Source: Gimesia chilikensis (lineage in GTDB: Bacteria; Planctomycetota; Planctomycetia; Planctomycetales; Planctomycetaceae). From it: a DNA stretch of 64,000 nt. The position numbers were made by a program, and so were the translations under genes. Below, in pieces: positions 49,476 through 59,272 of the stretch (the stretch's first letter is position 1; each line of letters begins with the position of its first letter). The stretch lies in NCBI RefSeq assembly GCF_008329715.1, contig NZ_VTSR01000009.1, forward strand, positions 186,001 through 250,000. Direction: 5' to 3'. The notes below the pieces were generated by a model, which saw only the letters and a program-made list of their open reading frames with translations, made no database searches and had not been told where the DNA came from.

Positions 49476-52400
49476 ATGACAGTACCGCGCAATCCAAAGC
49501 AGGGTCTGGAGACTCTGCCCGCCGTCGATAAACATATTATTCGAGAGATTCTGGGCTATTTGAATTTCTCTAACGGAAAGCCAGATCCCAAGTTTCGCTT
49601 CAACTGGAATCAGCTCTTTGCTGAACTGGACCTTCAGCGTGATTCTACTTTGCTGGAATCGTTGCTGCGCTCTCACTTACATGAACTCAAAGGGACGACC
49701 CCGGCATTTCAGTCCATAGATCAGGCAGAGAAAGTCCTCAAAATTGCATTTGAAGAATGCCTGCCTCAATACACCACCCATCACCGGGACCTGCTGTTCC
49801 ATATCTGCCGAAAAGAGTTTCTGCAGCCTTACTTCCTCGCCGTCATGTTTGAAGCTCTGCTCGAACAGACCGGTCGCTGGGATACCGACCAGGAACTGGT
49901 CACCGCTGCCATCGATAAGCTGAATGACTTCGTCGGTTTTCGGCCGGTTGCCGTTCTGGAAAATGGTCGACAGATGCAGGTCTATTCTCACGAAAAATTT
50001 CGCCCCATGCCGGTCTTTTTTCGTGGCAGTGGAGTCGCCTGTGGAAATTACCAGCGTCTGATCGAACAGACGATCAAGACCCTGGAAACGACTCCCGAAG
50101 ATCTGCTGCATCAGGCACATTTCAATCTGGAAAAAATGGATGAGATCGCCATCGATCTCCGGGCACACGATCACCTGCACCCGGTCAACAAACGCACCAA
50201 CTACATGTTCGGGGAATGGGATCCGCACATTATTGACAACCAGGGCTATTACCGACGGTTTGTCATCCGCAGACTGATCCTCGATTCCCTGCTGGCCTGG
50301 ATTGATGAACACAAAGAGATCCCGCTGCAGGAACGACTACAGGATGCGGCAGCTGTCTTGAGCGGCACCATGCTGATGGCGTCTTCGATCAGTGGTTCCG
50401 GACCAGATACCCACGCCAGTGATATCAGCCTGACCTCACTGCTCCCTAAGGTCGCCCGCCAGCGTGATGATTATTACAACCGTCTGCTGGCCTCCGCGAC
50501 AGGTTCCCGGGCGGAACGCTTATTGAAAGAAGCACAGCAGTCTCAGCAGCCTTTCGGACACATCCGGCACTACCTCAATCTGCATCTGGCACGCTACGGC
50601 GCCCAGCAGGTACAACACCGGCAGTTGTCCCGCATCTACGCGCGGATGGGTTTTTCGCGTGCTGCCCGCTGTGAAGCCGGCGTCATCCCCTGCACCTCGG
50701 TCCGCTTTGAATGTGAAATCCAGTGGCGGATTACCATGGTCCAGTTACACCTGGAACGGAACGAACTGGATGCAGCCTGGAAGCTGATCCCCGAAATTGA
50801 AGATCATCTGACTCGCGGAATCGAATGCGGTGCCCTGATCGATCCCTGGAATATTCTGGGATTCCAGGGTCTGTTCCCCCTGTTCATTTCCCGGGAGGAC
50901 AGTATTCCCGATCAGCGGAGCGAAGTTCTGCTGGAACTGATGGAAGAAACATTCTCTGCATATTCGGCCACACTGAGTGAAGCTGCCGCACAGGGGAACG
51001 ACCGGCTTAAACTGGAAATTTCTGAGCGTTTCCAGAAGCTGGCTGAAAAATGGGATCGTTATGCGACGACCACCGTGGAAGACCTCCCCCACGTGAATGG
51101 TCAGGACTCGTTTGAATCAGCGGCCCATGTCTCACAGATTCTTACTGAGTGGAAGAACGGCGGCGAGGCGGTCGGTGATATTTCTTTCTGGCGACAGCAT
51201 GTCGATCGATTTGAATCAGCAAAAGCCTATGCCCTGACTGTTGATGCCTTGCTGCAGAAACAGGATCATGTGGCGGCCATCGGTCTGATCATGCAGTGGC
51301 TGAGCCAGGTCGACCAGACAGGTCTGGAATCGGGGCCTTACTCGATTCACTCCGTCCTGCTGCAGTGGATGCGACAGTTGACTGCGAATATAAAGTCCGG
51401 ATCCGGCAATGGACATTCTATCCGCAAAATGTTCGATTACCTCGAAGCCAATGCCGCCGACTACTGGTCGGTACCCCATTTCGATTCCGTGCTGCCTGTT
51501 CCGGAAAAAGCAATCGAGGATCCATTCGATATGGATCCCGCAGAGCCCGACGAAGAAGACGAGCTGTTTGGTGCGGCTTACGAAGACGTCACCTTTCGCG
51601 ACAGTGCCGACGACGGGGTGCAGGGTGAGATGATGGATTCCGGGTACTCACCCAACAACTCTGAAATCGAATCAATCAACCGCCTGCTCGAGCCCCGTCT
51701 CAAGTTCCTGAATACGCTCTCGCAACTCTGGCAACTGTCGGCAGCGTATTTCGCAGAGGCCGAACTTTCACATGTCACTCACCCGGAGACCGACACGGAA
51801 TTTGACGCCGAAACGCGCGAGTCGATTGAAGGCTGGATCCAGCATACCGAAAATCTGCAGCAGGAACTGGTAGTGCTGCTCAATTCCATCTGGAGCTACC
51901 AGCTGCCTAAGCCGAGTGGCGACCACGATTCCAACATCGAATACGATCTGCAGTTGCAGACCAAATTCTACCTGATGCACGCCATCATCATCACGACCGT
52001 CAATTGCCGTTCTGCTCGTTTGATGCTGCTGGCAACTCTGCCGGAATCAGAAGCAGAAAACGAACTTTCCGAAAACGAACGCCTGCTGGTCCCCGTCTAT
52101 CGTGGTGTGTTGACCCGCGACATCGAACTGGTGCGGAAAGAGTTCCCGGCCTTCTTGAGCAATATCGCGGAAACACCTCTGCTCTATACGCCCATCGATC
52201 AGGGCGGCAGACCCAATACCGTGCTCAAAGTTCGCTCGTTACAGATGATCCTGCGGTTCCTGCTGACTCAGCTTCCCGGTCTGGGACTGCTCCGCGAAAC
52301 CTGGCAGTTGCTGAAGACCGCTTACCGGATGGAACGCAGTGCGCGTCCTGAAGGGATTGCTGTCAGCGAGTTCGACCGCCTGTTCCGCACCGCTCTTAAA

Positions 52401-53462
52401 AGCTCCCTGGTGGCCATCATTGCTTCCTCGCGTGACTGGGAGTCCGAGCAACTCGATGACGAGAAGCTGATCGATATCGCTGAAAAACTGGTGAATAAAT
52501 ATCGGGAACAATGGCTCAAGCACAGTCGCACCATGCGGCTATCCAGCGCAGAAGCACTGAACCAGGAGTATATCTGGCAGGAAGTCAAAAGCTTTATCAA
52601 GCAGTATGGAGCGGACCTGTTTCACGCCCAATACCTGACCCTGGGTAACCTGCGTACAATCCTGCATAATGGTATTGAACAGTACCTGAATTATCTGGCC
52701 GAGTATCAGGATCCAGCCCATCCCATGACGCTGCTCACCGACCTGGAAGAAGGCAGTATCGAGATGGATGAAGCGGTCACCAACCTCAAAGTCATCTTTG
52801 AATCGGTGGTCGATAAATTTGACCGGTTTGTGGAGTACAACAGTACTACCACCCAATCAGACTACGGCGAAATGTTTTACTGCCTGCTCGACTTCCTGCG
52901 GATCGAAGCAGCATACGAACGGGACGACTGGAAGATGGTCCCACTGCTGATTGCCCACAAGGTACTTGCTCAGCAGGACCGCAATGAATCAGCCTTGATC
53001 TGGGAAGCCGTCTTCGAAGCCACATCCGAAGAGATGGCGAAAAAGCATTTGAAAAAACTCAAGCAGACCGAAGCGGAATACAAAATCAATCTGCCGCTGA
53101 TTTCGGACCATCTGAATGAACGATTCGTCAAACCGTTGTCAGTCAACCGGATGATGGCTCTCGTTCCCCGGGCGATGAAAGATGCCCGCAACGGCAATGA
53201 AGATTCCGCCACCTTCTCGATTCTACAGGAAGAGATCGAACGCTATCTGGCATCAACCATTGGCTCTGGTATTGATGTGCCGGACTGGATGCGTAACCTG
53301 GAAGATGAAATTGATCGTCTGGACGAAAAAATCACCAGCGAACATTACGACCTGGAGACACAGATCATACTCTCTCCCGTTCCGATGTCCCTCGACGACA
53401 TCAAGAAGCAGTTGAAGCTCTGGAACCAGCCCCTGGGACGGGAACGAAAGCGAAAAAAATAA
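49476..53462 (+). CDS. Giant cytoplasmic protein of unknown function (1328 aa)
   Basis: No signal peptide, membrane span or P-loop is visible. The sequence is almost wholly helical and Leu/Glu-rich, as in large scaffold or repeat proteins. A very acidic loop lies at about residues 678-725 (DPAEPDEEDELF). The C-terminus ends in a basic GRERKRKK. Residues about 170-270 contain a Gly/His-rich conserved-looking segment (FFRGSGVACGNYQRL, NKRTNYMFGEWDPH). I cannot assign a family. It is divergent from the channel/ExbD-like operon, which suggests a functional link. A terminator follows directly. Confidence 0.85.
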   Translation: MTVPRNPKQGLETLPAVDKHIIREILGYLNFSNGKPDPKFRFNWNQLFAELDLQRDSTLLESLLRSHLHELKGTTPAFQSIDQAEKVLKIAFEECLPQYTTHHRDLLFHICRKEFLQPYFLAVMFEALLEQTGRWDTDQELVTAAIDKLNDFVGFRPVAVLENGRQMQVYSHEKFRPMPVFFRGSGVACGNYQRLIEQTIKTLETTPEDLLHQAHFNLEKMDEIAIDLRAHDHLHPVNKRTNYMFGEWDPHIIDNQGYYRRFVIRRLILDSLLAWIDEHKEIPLQERLQDAAAVLSGTMLMASSISGSGPDTHASDISLTSLLPKVARQRDDYYNRLLASATGSRAERLLKEAQQSQQPFGHIRHYLNLHLARYGAQQVQHRQLSRIYARMGFSRAARCEAGVIPCTSVRFECEIQWRITMVQLHLERNELDAAWKLIPEIEDHLTRGIECGALIDPWNILGFQGLFPLFISREDSIPDQRSEVLLELMEETFSAYSATLSEAAAQGNDRLKLEISERFQKLAEKWDRYATTTVEDLPHVNGQDSFESAAHVSQILTEWKNGGEAVGDISFWRQHVDRFESAKAYALTVDALLQKQDHVAAIGLIMQWLSQVDQTGLESGPYSIHSVLLQWMRQLTANIKSGSGNGHSIRKMFDYLEANAADYWSVPHFDSVLPVPEKAIEDPFDMDPAEPDEEDELFGAAYEDVTFRDSADDGVQGEMMDSGYSPNNSEIESINRLLEPRLKFLNTLSQLWQLSAAYFAEAELSHVTHPETDTEFDAETRESIEGWIQHTENLQQELVVLLNSIWSYQLPKPSGDHDSNIEYDLQLQTKFYLMHAIIITTVNCRSARLMLLATLPESEAENELSENERLLVPVYRGVLTRDIELVRKEFPAFLSNIAETPLLYTPIDQGGRPNTVLKVRSLQMILRFLLTQLPGLGLLRETWQLLKTAYRMERSARPEGIAVSEFDRLFRTALKSSLVAIIASSRDWESEQLDDEKLIDIAEKLVNKYREQWLKHSRTMRLSSAEALNQEYIWQEVKSFIKQYGADLFHAQYLTLGNLRTILHNGIEQYLNYLAEYQDPAHPMTLLTDLEEGSIEMDEAVTNLKVIFESVVDKFDRFVEYNSTTTQSDYGEMFYCLLDFLRIEAAYERDDWKMVPLLIAHKVLAQQDRNESALIWEAVFEATSEEMAKKHLKKLKQTEAEYKINLPLISDHLNERFVKPLSVNRMMALVPRAMKDARNGNEDSATFSILQEEIERYLASTIGSGIDVPDWMRNLEDEIDRLDEKITSEHYDLETQIILSPVPMSLDDIKKQLKLWNQPLGRERKRKK

Positions 53463-53504
53463 GCACCAGCAAAAGGGAGTACACGCTTTCGCTGGTGCTT
53501 TTCC
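53461..53504 (+). terminator. Intrinsic terminator after the 1328-residue gene
   Basis: AAGCACCAGC (53461-53470) pairs with GCTGGTGCTT (53491-53500); four more pairs extend the stem after one mismatch. TT follows. It overlaps the stop codon by two bases and lies between convergent genes, so it may serve both. Confidence 0.85.
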
Positions 53505-53531
53505 ACCATCGTGATTCATTGACAGATCAGA

Positions 53532-55643
53532 TCATTCTCTGGCCTGGTTAAGAATCTCAATCACCTTGGATTGCTCGTTGGGCGGAATCATTTCGTAGTG
53601 ACTCAGTTCAATGTCATAGGTTCCCCGGCCTCCAGACAGACTGGAAAGCGTACGGGCATAGGTCATGATTTCAGCAAGGGGGACACGCGCCTGAATGATT
53701 TCATACCCTCCCGGAGAGACCTGCATACCTTCCATACGTCCCCGTCGACTGGAAAGATCGCTGCTGATATCGCCGACGCATTCTTCGGGAACCAGAATTT
53801 CAATCTTAACGATCGGTTCCATCAGCGCCGGACGTGCTTTTCCAAAGAGTTCCGAGAAGCACTTGCTCCCCGCAATTTTAAACGCGGTTTCGTTACTGTC
53901 GACTGGATGATCTTTTCCAAAGTAAACCTCGCAGATCAGATCCTGAATCTGACAGCCTGCGATCACCCCCTGCTTCATCCGCTCGCGAACTCCTTTCTCG
54001 ACTGCCGGAATGAACTGATTGGGAATCGAGCCACCTGAAATCCGATCGACAAAGGCAAAGTTCAATTCCGGATCGTATTGATAACTGCGCAGATGGTCGA
54101 AGTTTTCTTTCGTGAAATAGGTTTCAGGATCAACGCCGGCAGGCATAGGTGAGACCCGCAGGTGTACTTCGGCAAACTGCCCTGCACCGCCCGACTGTTT
54201 CTTGTGTCGGTAACTACCCTCAGCGCTCGCCATGATCGTTTCGCGATACGGGACTTTGGGCTGGTGTGTCAGCACTTCTACTTTATCACGATGCAGCAGT
54301 TTCTCCTGCATGATTTTCAGATGCAGTTCGCTCATTCCCTGCATTACCATTTCATGTGTCTCTTCGTCGTGGATCACATGGAAGGTCTGGTCTTCTTCTT
54401 CCAGTTTGTGTAATGCACCGGAGATCTTCTGCTGGTCATTCTGGCTCTTAGGTTCCACTGCTAACCCGACCACCGGATGGGGGTACTTGATTTCCGGCAG
54501 TGAAAGACCGTCTCCATTCGCATCGGCGGTAAGGGTATCTCCTGGCTGCAGATCATCGACTTTGGCTACCGCAAAAATATCTCCCACGGAAACAGAATCG
54601 ACGGGTTCCTGTTTGCCACCCTGGACGTCAAGCAGTTGATTGATCCGAACCGGCTTCCCTGTGCGGACATTGACCACAGCCGTATCTTTATCCAGTTTTC
54701 CGGAGAAGACACGCAGATAGCTCATCTTGGATATGAAGGGGTCGATGCGTGTCTTGATCACCTGAGCAACAAACGGCTGCTCCGGCGAAGGGTCAATCAC
54801 CACCGAACGACCATCTTTGGTCTGTTCCATCCGCTGAATATCCTGCGGACACAATGTGTAGTTAGACATGGCGTCCATGAATTCACTGACCCCCACGCCG
54901 GTTTTTGCGCTCATGAAGAGCACGGGAATCAGTGTCCCCGCCGCCATTGCCTTAGGAATGTTTGCAGACAATTCCCGGGGACTGAGTTCTTCTCCATCAA
55001 AGAACCGTTCCAGTAACCCTTCATTCGATTCGACAATCGCTTCGATCAGCGCCTGGCGGGTTGACTCCGGATCTCCCAGCGTTCCCTCTGCAGGTGGCTC
55101 GGAAAAATTAACCAGATCACACACCGCTTGAAAATCGGTCCCCAGCCCCACAGGCAGGTTAATGGGAACACAATTGGAACCGAACGTCTCGCGGATGGAA
55201 TCGAGCAGTGAATCGTAGTCGATGTTCTCTGTATCACATTTATTGAGGACGATCATGCGGGCGATGCCTGCTTCCTGGGCCATCCGGGAAACTCGCAGGG
55301 CATTGATTTCCACGCCATGACCGGCGTTGAGCAGAATCAGAGCGGTCTCGACGGCACGCAAAGCACCGGAGACCTGCCCAATGAAATCAGGATAGCCGGG
55401 GGTATCGATCAGATTGATGTGATGACCGGCATGATCAAAGTGAACCAGGGTAGAGGCGATGGAAATCCGATGATCGATTTCTTCCTCGTCTGTATCCAGC
55501 AAACTGGTACCTTCATCCACAGACCCAAGTCGGGGGGTCATTCCCGATTGAAAAAGCAAAAGATCGGCTACAGTTGTTTTGCCAACAGCCCCGTGGCCGA
55601 CCAGTGCCACATTCCTAACGTCGTCTACCTTATAATCGTTCAT
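53532..55643 (-). CDS. EF-G-II-like translation GTPase (FusA2-type)
   Basis: 703 residues with the full EF-G domain order. G1 is GHGAVGKT (16-23). G3 reads DTPGY (80-84), with Tyr in place of the catalytic His of canonical EF-G. The G2 region has DHRISIAST instead of RGITI, and G4 is NKCD. The QSGGAGQFAEV loop of domain IV remains. This matches the poorly understood EF-G-II group (for example mycobacterial FusA2), which often has weak or no translocase activity. It differs clearly from fusA at 38301. Confidence 0.92.
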   Translation of the reverse strand: MNDYKVDDVRNVALVGHGAVGKTTVADLLLFQSGMTPRLGSVDEGTSLLDTDEEEIDHRISIASTLVHFDHAGHHINLIDTPGYPDFIGQVSGALRAVETALILLNAGHGVEINALRVSRMAQEAGIARMIVLNKCDTENIDYDSLLDSIRETFGSNCVPINLPVGLGTDFQAVCDLVNFSEPPAEGTLGDPESTRQALIEAIVESNEGLLERFFDGEELSPRELSANIPKAMAAGTLIPVLFMSAKTGVGVSEFMDAMSNYTLCPQDIQRMEQTKDGRSVVIDPSPEQPFVAQVIKTRIDPFISKMSYLRVFSGKLDKDTAVVNVRTGKPVRINQLLDVQGGKQEPVDSVSVGDIFAVAKVDDLQPGDTLTADANGDGLSLPEIKYPHPVVGLAVEPKSQNDQQKISGALHKLEEEDQTFHVIHDEETHEMVMQGMSELHLKIMQEKLLHRDKVEVLTHQPKVPYRETIMASAEGSYRHKKQSGGAGQFAEVHLRVSPMPAGVDPETYFTKENFDHLRSYQYDPELNFAFVDRISGGSIPNQFIPAVEKGVRERMKQGVIAGCQIQDLICEVYFGKDHPVDSNETAFKIAGSKCFSELFGKARPALMEPIVKIEILVPEECVGDISSDLSSRRGRMEGMQVSPGGYEIIQARVPLAEIMTYARTLSSLSGGRGTYDIELSHYEMIPPNEQSKVIEILNQARE

Positions 55644-56042
55644 CGCTCGTCCTGCCTTTTCGAAAAATGGCCAGGCGCAATTGTCTTCCGTTCCAAATAA
55701 AAGGCAACACGCTTAGCCAGGAAATGATGCGAACGTGTGCCGGGAAAACAGAACGTTTCCCCTGCATATCCTTTAACCGGATTCCCCGCTGGAAAGCCGG
55801 ATCAATTCGACGATTGATGACAGCGGAAAGGCAGTTGATCGAGCGGATCAAGCGCGATTCCGCTACTGAAATCATATCCGCCCCGAATTCAAAAGGCGAA
55901 GAGATTTTCAGAAATTTCAAGTGCGCGGAATGAAATCGGAAAAACGTGTTGACTTATACGAGAAGCGTGTCTCAGAAACGAATTCCGTCTGCCCGCTGCA
56001 AGCAGCTTCCAGCACTGAGTTTAATTTGTCACCCGAATTCGG
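55644..56042. other. Intergenic region upstream of the EF-G-II gene
   Basis: About 400 bases between the 3' end of the membrane protein gene and the EF-G-II start. It should include the EF-G-II promoter. Nothing further was seen. Confidence 0.5.
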
Positions 56043-57401
56043 TCAGAATGGAACCGGTAACAAAAAGACGTGATGCTCCATCAACACTCGATTGCCATGC
56101 ATGCCGATAAACTGGGTAAAGAACAACAGAAAGACATAAAGTGACAGCAGTGGCAGAATCAGAGTCCTGCTCAACCAGCGCCAACCAAACCAGGCATTTC
56201 GAGTTTTGGAAGAGGCGCGGTAATAGACCCAGCCCAGCAGAATTTTTGTGGGATAGATGGTGGCAACAAAGATCAGGGTAATGCCCCACATCGCATCCCG
56301 GGGGAGTGCCGCCACCTTAAACAGGTAGAGAGGAAGCGAGAGCACATAGACAACGATCAACGCCACCAGCCAGGCGATCGGCGTCCGTTTGAATTTCCTG
56401 CGGATGGTCCGCAGTTCAAACATGGCCCGCAATCGATTCTCGGCAGCAAAGTGAGCCTGTAAGAGCGGCAGCCAACCCAGAACGATCACCAGCAGTAAGC
56501 CCCCCAGGAGGGTGACCAGAACCGGACCTCCCTTGCCTCCATCAGGGGAACTGGCGGAAGCAAACATGAGTGAAGGGATCAAGAGCCAGACTAAGGCTCC
56601 CAGAAAACCGCGCAGCCCCAGTGAGAAGTTCTGCCCCAGTTTAAGCGAAGAGACAAACTCACTGACGTTCTGTGCCGCCCGTTCCCAGTACCCGCCAGCG
56701 CGAAGCTGTTTGAACAACCAGATCGCATTCTTGAGTGGGCGGAGATAGCAGGAAAAGGTTCCCCCGCGAGCCAGTGCCAGACAGAGATGCAGGGCAACAA
56801 AAATCGAAACCAGACGATTGATAAAATGAAGCGTCTGATCGCTGGTGCCCCCTGGATCAACGAGTCGGGCATCCGCGGCAGCCCCGGAGAGCAGAAATAA
56901 AGGGATCAGCCAAAGTCCGGTGCCGAGGACAATGGTTCCCAGTCGAGGTGCGATATCCAACAGCGGAAAAGCGAGGCGAATTTTTCCCGTACGGGCAACC
57001 CTGCCTTCCACATCAAGCAGGTAACCCAGGGCAATAAAGTTAACAAGAGGGATGGCAGCAATCACGGCCAGAAACAGAACCAGACAGACGATGCCAAACA
57101 GCATACGAATTGTCCAGAATGTCGCCTTGAGCGGGTGTTTGAACAGATGAGGGAATGGCGGGATATTCCCTACCACTTCATCCGGATAGAACTGATCAAT
57201 CTCAGTGGTCGGACTGTCTGCAGCGTGTTGCGCCACTTCGTCGCTGGACGGGGTCGTCAGAGCGGAAGCGCCCTGCCCGTTACTGTCTGAATCGCCGGCA
57301 TGTGTCGCATGTTCACTCACGGTCTGCTCTGCTTCGCATCCTGAGAAATGAGCCGTTGCAGGAACGTTCAAGGTATTCCCGGTTTCTGCATGCGTTTTCA
57401 A
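56043..57401 (-). CDS. Polytopic membrane protein of unknown function
   Basis: About 452 residues if the TTG at 57401 is the start (AGGTGG lies just upstream); the frame continues open to 57524 but that part is AT-rich and contains a TTATATAT box better read as promoter. An acidic, hydrophilic N-terminal region of about 95 residues is followed by about 8 spans. A GYLLDVEGRVARTGKIRLAFP segment after the first span and a PTKILLGWVYYRA segment near the end look conserved. No enzyme or transporter family was recognised. Confidence 0.72.
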   Translation of the reverse strand: MKTHAETGNTLNVPATAHFSGCEAEQTVSEHATHAGDSDSNGQGASALTTPSSDEVAQHAADSPTTEIDQFYPDEVVGNIPPFPHLFKHPLKATFWTIRMLFGIVCLVLFLAVIAAIPLVNFIALGYLLDVEGRVARTGKIRLAFPLLDIAPRLGTIVLGTGLWLIPLFLLSGAAADARLVDPGGTSDQTLHFINRLVSIFVALHLCLALARGGTFSCYLRPLKNAIWLFKQLRAGGYWERAAQNVSEFVSSLKLGQNFSLGLRGFLGALVWLLIPSLMFASASSPDGGKGGPVLVTLLGGLLLVIVLGWLPLLQAHFAAENRLRAMFELRTIRRKFKRTPIAWLVALIVVYVLSLPLYLFKVAALPRDAMWGITLIFVATIYPTKILLGWVYYRASSKTRNAWFGWRWLSRTLILPLLSLYVFLLFFTQFIGMHGNRVLMEHHVFLLPVPF

Positions 57402-57631
57402 GGTACCACCTGCCCTCTGGTAAGTCCAATATATAACAGCTTTATTTAAATTGCTTAGAAATTCATCTCCTGGTTGATGCCAGAACGCAGAGAGTGATAC
57501 CCGAAAAAAAGCGGGAAGTTTCAAGAAATGAGTGAAACTTTCGAATAACTCAACTGGTATGATAAGGTATTCCCGGGAGCTGATTCCCGGATGTCCATTC
57601 CCCTTGAACCTTCTTCATTCAGGACAATCAA

Positions 57632-59269
57632 ATGCCCGCTTCCGCTCGCAACTGGATCCTGGCCTGCCTCCCCGCGGGAGTCGTGGCGCTGGTGATCTCC
57701 CTGGTTGCCTGGGCTTCGAGCAGCCCACTGAAGAAGACGGAACCGATTCCCGTTCTACAGAATGAGGATTCACTGACCCGCACGGTCGATCAGGTAGATC
57801 AGTTCTTCACACAAGAATGGCAGGAGCGAGAGCTCGTCCCCGCGGCGGAGGCAGACGAACTCACACAGATGCGTCGGCTTTCTCTTGCTTTGCATGGCAC
57901 AATCCCATCCCTGGAAGAAATACGTGAATTCCAGACAATGTCGGGGGATGATCGACTGGAGCGCTGGACCTTAAAACTTCTCGATGACCGCCGCTTCGCC
58001 GATTATTTTTCCGAGCGATTCACACGCGCTTTTGTTGGAGTTGCCCAGGGACAATTCATTGTCTTTCGTCGCGATCGCTTCAAAGCCTGGCTGAGCGAAC
58101 AGATTCAGGCCAATACGCCTTATGATGAACTGGTCAGAAAATTGATTGCCGGCGAAGGGCTCTGGACCGGCGACCCGGAAACCAATTTCATCACCGCGGC
58201 AGTCGCAGATGGCAACCTGGATCGCAACAAACTGACGGGCAGCACCGTCCGTGCCTTTCTGGGACAGCGGATCGATTGTGCCCAGTGCCACGATCATCCT
58301 TTCGATCACTGGAAGCAGACCGATTTCGAAGGTCTGACCGCTTTTTACGGTCAGGTGGAAGTACAGGTTCTCGGCGTGCGCCAGAACAATAAACTGAAGT
58401 ACGAAGTTGAGGATCGTAATACGCTGGAAACCCGAACGGTTGCTCCGCAGGTTCCTTTCCTGAATGAGTGCCTGCCTGAGGAAGGGACACTGCGTGAGCG
58501 ACTGGCGACCTGGGTGACACACCCCGACAACCGTCGTTTCGAACGTGCGTCTGCCAATCGAATCTGGGGGCTGTTGTTCGGCGTACCTTATATCGATCCT
58601 GTCGATGATCTTCCCGCGCCCACTGACCTGACACAGGAAGCCCCCAAACTACTCGACATTCTGGGCCAGGACTTTCGCGAGAACGGATATGACATCAAAC
58701 GTCTGATTCAGATCATCGTGGCATCGAAACCGTTTCAACGATCATCATCCACAGACATGGTTGACGCAGAAGAGATCCAACGGGCAACCCGTGCATGGGC
58801 GCTGTTCCCCCTGGTCCGACTGCGTCCCGAACAGATCATCGGTTCCATGCTGCAGTCATCCTCGCTGAAAACTATCGACCAGAACTCGAATCTATTCATG
58901 CGGGCCCGTCGCTTTTTCTCAGAGATCGATTTTGTACGTGAATATGGGGACCTGGGTAGTGACGAACTGAATGACTTTCCTGGAACAATTCCCCAGGCTC
59001 TGTTGCGGATGAACGGTCAGTTTGCCAGAGACAACGGCAGTGCATCCCCGTTTAATTCGGTTGGTCGGATTACGTCGCTGGACATCTCGAATGAAAAAAG
59101 GATTGAAACCTGTTTCCTCGTCTGCCTGTCCCGACCACCGACAGCAGAAGAGCTGACGCACTTTTTGAAACAGTATGAGTCTGCTTCGAATCAGAAACAG
59201 CGCGAAAAAATCACCGAGGACCTGTTCTGGGCGCTGTATAATTCACCCGAATTTTCATGGAATCATTGA
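57632..59269 (+). CDS. DUF1549/DUF1553 domain protein
   Basis: 545 residues. An N-terminal anchor or signal (about 10-30) is followed by DUF1549 (about 50-235), with a haem-type Cys216-X2-Cys219-His220 in CAQCHDHPFDHW, and then DUF1553 (about 290-540). It is shorter than the 844-residue paralogue because it lacks the Ig-like and cytochrome-like N-terminal domains. The DUF1501 gene starts three bases after its stop, a typical planctomycete pair. Family function is not established. Confidence 0.93.
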   Translation: MPASARNWILACLPAGVVALVISLVAWASSSPLKKTEPIPVLQNEDSLTRTVDQVDQFFTQEWQERELVPAAEADELTQMRRLSLALHGTIPSLEEIREFQTMSGDDRLERWTLKLLDDRRFADYFSERFTRAFVGVAQGQFIVFRRDRFKAWLSEQIQANTPYDELVRKLIAGEGLWTGDPETNFITAAVADGNLDRNKLTGSTVRAFLGQRIDCAQCHDHPFDHWKQTDFEGLTAFYGQVEVQVLGVRQNNKLKYEVEDRNTLETRTVAPQVPFLNECLPEEGTLRERLATWVTHPDNRRFERASANRIWGLLFGVPYIDPVDDLPAPTDLTQEAPKLLDILGQDFRENGYDIKRLIQIIVASKPFQRSSSTDMVDAEEIQRATRAWALFPLVRLRPEQIIGSMLQSSSLKTIDQNSNLFMRARRFFSEIDFVREYGDLGSDELNDFPGTIPQALLRMNGQFARDNGSASPFNSVGRITSLDISNEKRIETCFLVCLSRPPTAEELTHFLKQYESASNQKQREKITEDLFWALYNSPEFSWNH

Positions 59270-59272
59270 GCC

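Noticed and set aside
43898-53462. Calling the motor-like locus a Zorya anti-phage system
   Set aside because: The channel/stator resemblance is real, but no OmpA-like peptidoglycan-binding domain was seen in the ExbD-like proteins and no ZorC, ZorD helicase or ZorE nuclease features in the partner protein. The genes also sit among housekeeping genes, with no sign of a defence island.
57402-57524. Extension of the membrane protein gene to the TTG at 57524
   Set aside because: The extra 41 residues are encoded by AT-rich sequence containing a TTATATAT promoter-like box, and a better ribosome site precedes the TTG at 57401. It remains possible.
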